NCBI GenBank assembly: GCA_029933635.1 | Contig: JAOZNS010000101.1 | Span: forward strand, 1-9,304 | Direction of reading: 5' to 3' | From: Candidatus Zixiibacteriota bacterium | Lineage (GTDB): Bacteria > Zixibacteria > MSB-5A5 > SM1-73 | Length of the DNA: 9,304 nucleotides | Shown: positions 5,714 to 9,304 of the stretch, piece after piece | How positions within the stretch are numbered: the first letter of the stretch is position 1 | Layout of the letters: each line of letters begins with the position of its first letter | The notes under the pieces: model-generated | The model's database searches: none | Seen by the model: only the letters and a program-made list of their open reading frames with translations | Told to the model about the DNA's origin: nothing | Made by a program: the position numbers and the translations under genes

Positions 5714-5801
5714 GGACGGGAGGAGAACTCTGCGTCCGCGACTCTATGGGTCATTGATGATGCAGCTGGTGAAATTACACCAGTCCCGTCATCATTTTTT
5801 T
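5714..5801 (+). ncRNA. Candidate structured RNA, three hairpins and a terminator, next to DUF3800
   Basis: Three stems follow each other almost without gaps on the plus strand. P1 pairs GGACG (5714-5718) with CGTCC (5733-5737) and continues, past a one-base bulge, as GGAG/CTCT around GAGAA. P2 pairs GACTC (5740-5744) with GGGTC (5748-5752) around TAT. P3 is the terminator-like hairpin 5755-5794, followed by T7. Each stem contains G-T pairs (5719/5731, 5743/5749, 5761/5788, 5765/5784), which pair as G-U only if the plus strand is the RNA. The polarity agrees with the T-tract. No plus-strand gene lies upstream, and the 3' end overlaps the last codons of the DUF3800 gene in antisense. A family of structured RNAs near DUF3800 genes has been published (the DUF3800 RNA motifs); I recall this but could not compare. 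The promoter is unclear: TATATT at 5706-5711 is a possible -10 but sits too close to P1. Confidence 0.45.
5755..5801 (+). terminator. Plus-strand intrinsic terminator with no gene upstream
   Basis: TGATGA (5755-5760) pairs with TCATCA (5789-5794), and CTGGTG (5766-5771) with CACCAG (5778-5783), around the loop AAATTA. The two stems are joined by a partly paired five-base internal loop. Seven T follow (5795-5801). On the minus strand the hairpin is preceded by A7 and has no T-tract after it, so it serves plus-strand transcription only. Confidence 0.6.
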
Positions 5802-6608
5802 AATCGCCAGATTATTTTACCCCTATCAGGAAATTTCTTTATTCCGTAACTGGACAGCCGACCGTTTTCATCCGCGTAGAACCTGTCCAAGATTTTTGAA
5901 AAATACTTATAAGTACGCAGACCCTCGCCCGATGGTTTCTCCCAGTCCTCTCCAAATTCCCGGAACTGTCTGAAAGTATTATAAGCACATAAGTCAGCCA
6001 GCTGTATGAAGTTGTTCTCGGTGGAAGGGATGAAAAGCAACCCTTCTATAATTCTTTCTATCGTGACGAACTCTGTTCCCTTAGATAAATATTTCAGATG
6101 CTGTCGAGAGAGAAGATTCTCATACCCCTTTTTAACGAATCCTGCTTCTGCGATCTTGTCAAAAATGACTATTCCAAAGTTACGATTAGGATCGTTCTCT
6201 AGGAATTTTTCGAATCGCTCGAAAATGAGCCTATAAGCGATCGAGCTGGGACTTTGCCGACGGGTGTATTGTTCCTGCATTTGTTTCTTGTCGATTACTG
6301 CAGTAAAAAGAACTATTGAGGAAGACCTCAATTAGTTCATAAACCTTTTCCATGAATTCATCAAACTCGTTGGGATGAATATTGTACTTCTCGAGGTAGT
6401 GATCTGACCGAAGAGAAGGAATTCGAATCCAATTGGATTTTAATTCTACTCTTGGGTCTCTAAAGTAGGTTATCTTAAGTTCGTTGATCCTGTCGTTTAG
6501 AAATTTCCAGTGAGCATCTTGAACTGCCAATCCACAAAGGACGAAATATCTAGAGGTTTTCTCTCCATACTCTCTTTGCCCACTTTCGTCAATATAGAAG
6601 ATATACAT
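5792..6608 (-). pseudogene. DUF3800 protein, frameshifted
   Basis: Two overlapping frames together make one DUF3800 protein. The first (6608 to 6231) begins M-Y-I-F-Y-I-D-E-S-G, the family's N-terminal signature with Asp7-Glu8. The second (to 5792) supplies I-V-I-F-D-K and the C-terminal F-I-Q-L-A-D-L-C-A-Y, which matches the family's ending. They join cleanly at a run of five A on the plus strand (6305-6309, T5 in the gene). With one T fewer, the reading is F-L-N-S-S-F-T-A-V-I-D-K, and the joined protein would be about 271 residues, normal for the family. The DNA therefore carries one extra base, either a real inactivating change or an assembly error. The start ATG has AGGA five bases upstream and lies 22 bases after sucD, so it could be co-transcribed with it. 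The function of DUF3800 is unknown. An RNase H-like nuclease fold has been suggested, but I cannot verify it here. Confidence 0.8.
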
Positions 6609-6630
6609 TTATTCCTATCATTCTCCATTT

Positions 6631-7497
6631 CTATATCTTTAATTTATCTAAAATCTTAGGAATATCTAAAAAGGTTTTGGCGATGTATGCGCCTGCCTCC
6701 TTCAGAGCGTTAAGCTTGCTCTGGGCGGTTCCCATTTCTCCTTCCACGATGGCGCCTGCATGTCCCATTCTTTTTCCTGGCGGGGCAAAGACCCCTCCCA
6801 CCATTCCAATGACCGGTTTTTTCATCTTCTCGATGGTAGACTTGGCCATCTCCTCATAAACCCCGCCTATCTCTCCCACCAATACCACCGCTTTGGTCTT
6901 TTCGTCCTGTTCAAAAAGATCCAGTATCTCATTGAAGGTGCAGCCCAAAACTGGATCACCTCCCAAGCCCACACAGGTGGTCTCTCCATATCCGGTTCGG
7001 GAGAGGGTATCGGCAACATAATAGGTCAACGAGCCGGAACGTGAAACCGTACCAACTCTTCCCGGCTTGAAGGCTATATCTGGCATTATGCCCAAATTCG
7101 CCTCTCCCGGGGTGATGATCCCGGCGGTATTGCCTCCAAGAACAATCGTCCCAAATTTTTGAGCCTCCTTTCGAATGCTCATCATATCAAGAATGGGAAT
7201 GTGCTCCGGGATCACCACGATGAACTTGATCCCCGCATAGATGGCTTCGATGGCTGCCTCCATGACGAATCGAGCAGGGAGAAAGATGACCGAGGTATCG
7301 GCTTGGTGGTTTTTCACACATTCCTCCACCGTATCATAAACTGGCACATCAAAAAATTTTTCTCCACCTTTTCCGGGTGAGGTTCCCGCCACGATGTTGG
7401 TGCCGTAAGCCAGCATCCTTTCGGTATGGAATCTACCGGCTGTTCCGGTTATTCCCTGAACGATAACTTTGCTATTCTTATCAGCCAAAATCGCCAT
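6631..7497 (-). CDS. sucD: Succinyl-CoA synthetase (ADP/GDP-forming), alpha subunit
   Basis: The 288-residue product matches SucD along its whole length, which is the usual size. It catalyses, with the beta subunit, the reversible conversion of succinyl-CoA to succinate with formation of ATP or GTP in the TCA cycle. The N-terminal CoA-binding half shows V-I-V-Q-G-I-T-G-T-A-G at 11-21 and the G-T-S-P-G-K-G-G loop at 38-45. G-G-N-T-A-G-I-I-T-P-G-E at 121-132 and S-R-S-G-S-L-T-Y at 152-159 follow. G-H-A-G-A-I at 245-250 carries His246, the residue phosphorylated during the reaction and the same number as in E. coli. GAGGAG lies six bases before the ATG. SucC normally precedes SucD in one operon, but the gene upstream here is a 2-hydroxyacid dehydrogenase 154 bases away, so the partner must be encoded elsewhere. 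Other CoA ligases of the same superfamily are a less likely reading. Confidence 0.93.
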   Translation of the reverse strand: MAILADKNSKVIVQGITGTAGRFHTERMLAYGTNIVAGTSPGKGGEKFFDVPVYDTVEECVKNHQADTSVIFLPARFVMEAAIEAIYAGIKFIVVIPEHIPILDMMSIRKEAQKFGTIVLGGNTAGIITPGEANLGIMPDIAFKPGRVGTVSRSGSLTYYVADTLSRTGYGETTCVGLGGDPVLGCTFNEILDLFEQDEKTKAVVLVGEIGGVYEEMAKSTIEKMKKPVIGMVGGVFAPPGKRMGHAGAIVEGEMGTAQSKLNALKEAGAYIAKTFLDIPKILDKLKI

Positions 7498-7533
7498 GAG
7501 ATTCTCCTCAGGTTCTTGCTTTAAAATGACTCG

Positions 7534-7559
7534 ATTTATTAATAAATAGATTGCAATCT
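7534..7559. promoter_or_regulatory. Two adjacent palindromes upstream of sucD, possible operator
   Basis: ATTTATTAATAAAT (7534-7547) and AGATTGCAATCT (7548-7559) are perfect palindromes standing side by side, 37 to 62 bases before the sucD start codon. The spacing suits an operator or promoter element, but AT-rich palindromes can arise by chance. I could not assign convincing -35/-10 boxes. Confidence 0.3.
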
Positions 7560-7651
7560 TTTAGTTGACGGGTTAGATGAATCAAGCTTTGACAATCTAA
7601 TCGTTCGATTCAATCCCTCTGATCCCTAATGAATGATCCTCCAACATCAAG

Positions 7652-8665
7652 CTAATATCCCAATTTCTTATTCACCAGATTTAAAAGCGGTTTTTTGTTC
7701 AGATAACGAGACAGATTTATTCTGAATATCTCTCCAACTTTTTTAAAATAATCTCTTCTGCTTCCTGCCACGTGCGGGGTGAGAATCACGTTTTCCATAA
7801 CCCAGAGAGGGCTTTGGGGACACAAAGGTTCTTGCTCAAAGACATCCAATCCAGCACCAGCGATCCTCTTTTTTGCCAGCGCATCGACCAAAGCCTCCTG
7901 GTCAATAACCTCACCACGAGCTACGTTGATCAAGATAGCACTTTCCTTCATACAAGCCAACTCTTTTCTTCCGACCAGGTGATAGGTCTGGTTGGTCAAG
8001 GGAACGGTAAGCACGACCAAATTTGAAAAAGAGAGAAGCTCTCGGAACCTATCCTTGGACAGAAGCTTATCTACGTATTTTATTTTTTTGCCACCCTTGA
8101 CTCTATTTTTGGTAGCCACCACCTTCATTCCAAAAGCCTTTGCCTTTCGAGCCAGAGATTGCCCAATGGCCCCAAGACCCACAATCCCCAAAACCTTTCC
8201 TTGAAGCTCGAACCTTTCTCTCATCACCTCCACCTGAGACCATTTTTTCCTTCGCTTATAAATCCAACTGGGCACCAGCCCCTTGGCGAATGCCAGAATC
8301 ATCGCCATAACATGATCGGAGACGGTCTCCCCATGAATTCCCCTGGAGCTGGTCAAAAGCACCTTGGTTTTCAAAAGTTCAGGGAAAAGTAGTCTATCAA
8401 TACCTCCATAAGCTCCGTGAATCCATTTAAGCTTTTTGGCAGCAAGAAAAGTCTTCGGATCTATGGTGAAGCAAACCAATATCTCAGCCTCGGGGAGATT
8501 TTGCCTCAAATCCCCTTGATTCAAACAGGGCATCAACTCTATTCTCTTTCTCAATCCCTTTGAGGAGAATACCTCTTGGCTGAAGGTTTCGAAATCTTTT
8601 CTCCTCCGGCCCAAAGCGACTGCCACCTTTATTTTTTCTTTTCTCTTCATGTTATATCTTTTCAT
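7652..8665 (-). CDS. D-isomer-specific 2-hydroxyacid dehydrogenase
   Basis: The 337-residue product is a cytoplasmic NAD(P)-dependent dehydrogenase that interconverts a 2-oxoacid and a D-2-hydroxyacid. The nucleotide-binding loop G-L-G-A-I-G is at 163-168. The catalytic set is complete: Arg250 in N-V-A-R-G-E, Glu279 in F-E-Q-E-P-L, and His298 in T-P-H-V-A-G. The spacings of 29 and 48 residues equal those in human GRHPR. H-G-E-T-V-S-D-H-V at 111-119 is the usual hinge helix. After the second strand of the cofactor domain (M-K-V-V-A-T-K-N-R) no acidic residue is present, which leans towards NADP, but weakly. Substrate cannot be told; hydroxypyruvate, glyoxylate or phosphoglycerate are all possible for the family. 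ATG at 8665 and 8650 are both possible starts and neither has a good ribosome site. It lies 154 bases upstream of sucD, so the two may be separately controlled. Confidence 0.9.
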   Translation of the reverse strand: MKRYNMKRKEKIKVAVALGRRRKDFETFSQEVFSSKGLRKRIELMPCLNQGDLRQNLPEAEILVCFTIDPKTFLAAKKLKWIHGAYGGIDRLLFPELLKTKVLLTSSRGIHGETVSDHVMAMILAFAKGLVPSWIYKRRKKWSQVEVMRERFELQGKVLGIVGLGAIGQSLARKAKAFGMKVVATKNRVKGGKKIKYVDKLLSKDRFRELLSFSNLVVLTVPLTNQTYHLVGRKELACMKESAILINVARGEVIDQEALVDALAKKRIAGAGLDVFEQEPLCPQSPLWVMENVILTPHVAGSRRDYFKKVGEIFRINLSRYLNKKPLLNLVNKKLGY

Positions 8666-8676
8666 CTGAGAGAGCC

Positions 8677-8705
8677 AACATATAATTTACCCAATCATAG
8701 TTCAA
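8677..8705 (-). promoter_or_regulatory. Possible promoter of the 2-hydroxyacid dehydrogenase gene
   Basis: On the minus strand, TTGAAC (8705-8700) and TATGTT (8682-8677) are 17 bases apart, each matching four of six consensus bases. Transcription would start near 8670, almost at the ATG at 8665, giving a leaderless or very short leader. The match is weak. Confidence 0.25.
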
Positions 8706-8811
8706 AATTAATAAAAATCAAGGGGAACTTTACCATAGGATGTAAAGATGCCCAATTTGTTAAACCGAATAGGAAAGTGCCATTCCTCTGAGTTTGTAGC
8801 AGTCTGTAAGA

Positions 8812-8843
8812 AAAAAGAGGCTCCAAAAGGAGCCTCTTTTTTC
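8812..8843 (-). terminator. Intrinsic terminator of the right-end dockerin gene
   Basis: AAAAAAGAGGCTCC (8812-8825) and GGAGCCTCTTTTTT (8830-8843) pair perfectly over 14 bp around AAAA. Read on the minus strand, the GC-rich core is followed by six T, 21 bases past the stop codon at 8865. The symmetry means it could also stop plus-strand transcription. Confidence 0.85.
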
Positions 8844-8864
8844 TTTTCAGGCACTCTATCTTTT

Positions 8865-9304
8865 TTACGAACAAGCTGGTGAAGGTCCGCCTCTGTAAAG
8901 ATAATTGATCAGGAAGACCACATCACCAATATCAATTACTCCGTCAGAGTTCACATCACCCGCTTCTTCTGGGTCTGGAGCAGAGCCATTTTTGTATAGA
9001 TAGTTAATCAGGTGCACCACATCGCCCACATCGATCATCGCATCAGCATTTACATCCCCGCAGAGGTAGGTTCGCACCAAAAACGATAGCGTGTCGGCAT
9101 TACAATAATCCTGAGCCATCACCGTCAGACTTTCCAGGAAAATGGTATCAGGTGCGGTGCCCACCACCGAATCGTTTTGAACCACACACCAGTGCGGATG
9201 TTCTAAATAGGTGATCAGATGAGCGCTATCATCCGGGTCCTCTATGGAGGGATAGTAGGTAAAGCTATCCAGGAACAGAACATTGACCGTATCCCCGATC
9301 GGAC
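8865..9304 (-). CDS. Secreted dockerin-repeat protein, C-terminal part (runs off right edge)
   Basis: The frame is open from the right edge for 145 residues to the stop at 8865, so the N-terminus and any signal peptide are outside the window. The GTG at 9185 is an internal codon, not the start. The last 65 residues contain two dockerin-type repeats exactly 33 residues apart, G-D-V-N-A-D-A-M-I-D and G-D-V-N-S-D-G-V-I-D. Each carries a Ca-loop followed by D-V-V-x-L-I-N-Y-L-Y. Upstream, two stretches, D-T-V-N-V-L-F-L-D-S and D-T-I-F-L-E-S-L-T, look like the ends of beta-rich modules, perhaps repeated. Cysteines occur just before the repeats (Y-L-C-G-D) and at the end (P-A-C-S). The repeats are close in sequence and spacing to those of the gene at 1185-1775. 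The role is probably at the cell surface; no catalytic domain is visible in the part seen. Confidence 0.8.
   Translation of the reverse strand, partial: PIGDTVNVLFLDSFTYYPSIEDPDDSAHLITYLEHPHWCVVQNDSVVGTAPDTIFLESLTVMAQDYCNADTLSFLVRTYLCGDVNADAMIDVGDVVHLINYLYKNGSAPDPEEAGDVNSDGVIDIGDVVFLINYLYRGGPSPACS
8905..9062. repeat. Two dockerin-module DNA repeats in the right-end gene, 99-bp period
   Basis: TTGATCAGG at 8905 and TTAATCAGG at 9004 begin two related blocks offset by 99 bases, the same period as in the gene at 1185-1775. The DNA match is looser here, so this duplication looks older. Confidence 0.6.

Noticed and set aside
5755..5801. Terminator of the DUF3800 gene
   Set aside because: On the minus strand the hairpin has A7 before it and no T after it, so it cannot end that transcript in the standard way.
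5690..5801. Fluoride (crcB) or other known riboswitch
   Set aside because: The conserved crcB motif bases as I remember them are not matched on either strand, and no downstream gene on the plus strand would be controlled.
6231..6335. Programmed ribosomal frameshift in DUF3800
   Set aside because: There is no stop codon near the junction to drive pausing and no recognised slippery heptamer or structure; a one-base change in a homopolymer is simpler.

Overview
The window reads as a piece of a chromosome from an uncultivated, moderate-GC bacterium. The best hint of lineage is the pair of secreted proteins ending in dockerin-type repeats of the form D-V-G-D-V-V-Y-L-I-x-Y-L-Y-R-x-G-P. I associate this style with FCB-group candidate phyla such as Zixibacteria or WOR-3, but I infer that from memory of the family, not from a search. 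Every convincing protein gene lies on the minus strand, so transcription runs from right to left.

Layout, in the direction of transcription (right to left). (1) 8865-9304: the C-terminal end of a secreted dockerin-repeat protein, running off the right edge and closed by a strong intrinsic terminator at 8812-8843. (2) 7652-8665: a D-2-hydroxyacid dehydrogenase with a complete Arg/Glu/His active site. (3) 6631-7497: sucD, the succinyl-CoA synthetase alpha subunit, with no sucC beside it. (4) 5792-6608: a DUF3800 gene broken by a one-base frameshift at a homopolymer. (5) 5714-5801, plus strand: a compact run of three hairpins ending in a terminator, opposite the end of the DUF3800 gene. It is the best candidate for an undescribed element. 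(6) 5641 to 2978: a tight three-gene cluster of amrS (radical SAM), an aldo/keto-reductase-like protein whose catalytic residues appear lost, and a cysteine-rich DUF1847 protein. (7) 2327-2929: a short tail-fibre-type protein with a C-terminal peptidase S74 chaperone domain, probably a 5'-truncated remnant. (8) 1776-2326: a gene-free stretch packed with hairpins and palindromes, several introduced by the same CGTAGG hexamer. (9) 1185-1775: a small complete secreted dockerin-repeat protein. (10) 2-952: the N-terminal part of a GT39-type membrane glycosyltransferase, running off the left edge.

The central metabolic genes (sucD and the dehydrogenase) look ordinary. The amrS / AKR-like / DUF1847 cluster looks like one transcription unit, with 1 and 38 bases between genes. 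It may form a redox or radical-maturation module, because AmrS is known to work with AMMECR1/MEMO proteins that are not present here. The surface and secretory genes at both ends suggest a cell with a decorated envelope. No tRNA, rRNA, CRISPR array or transposase was seen.
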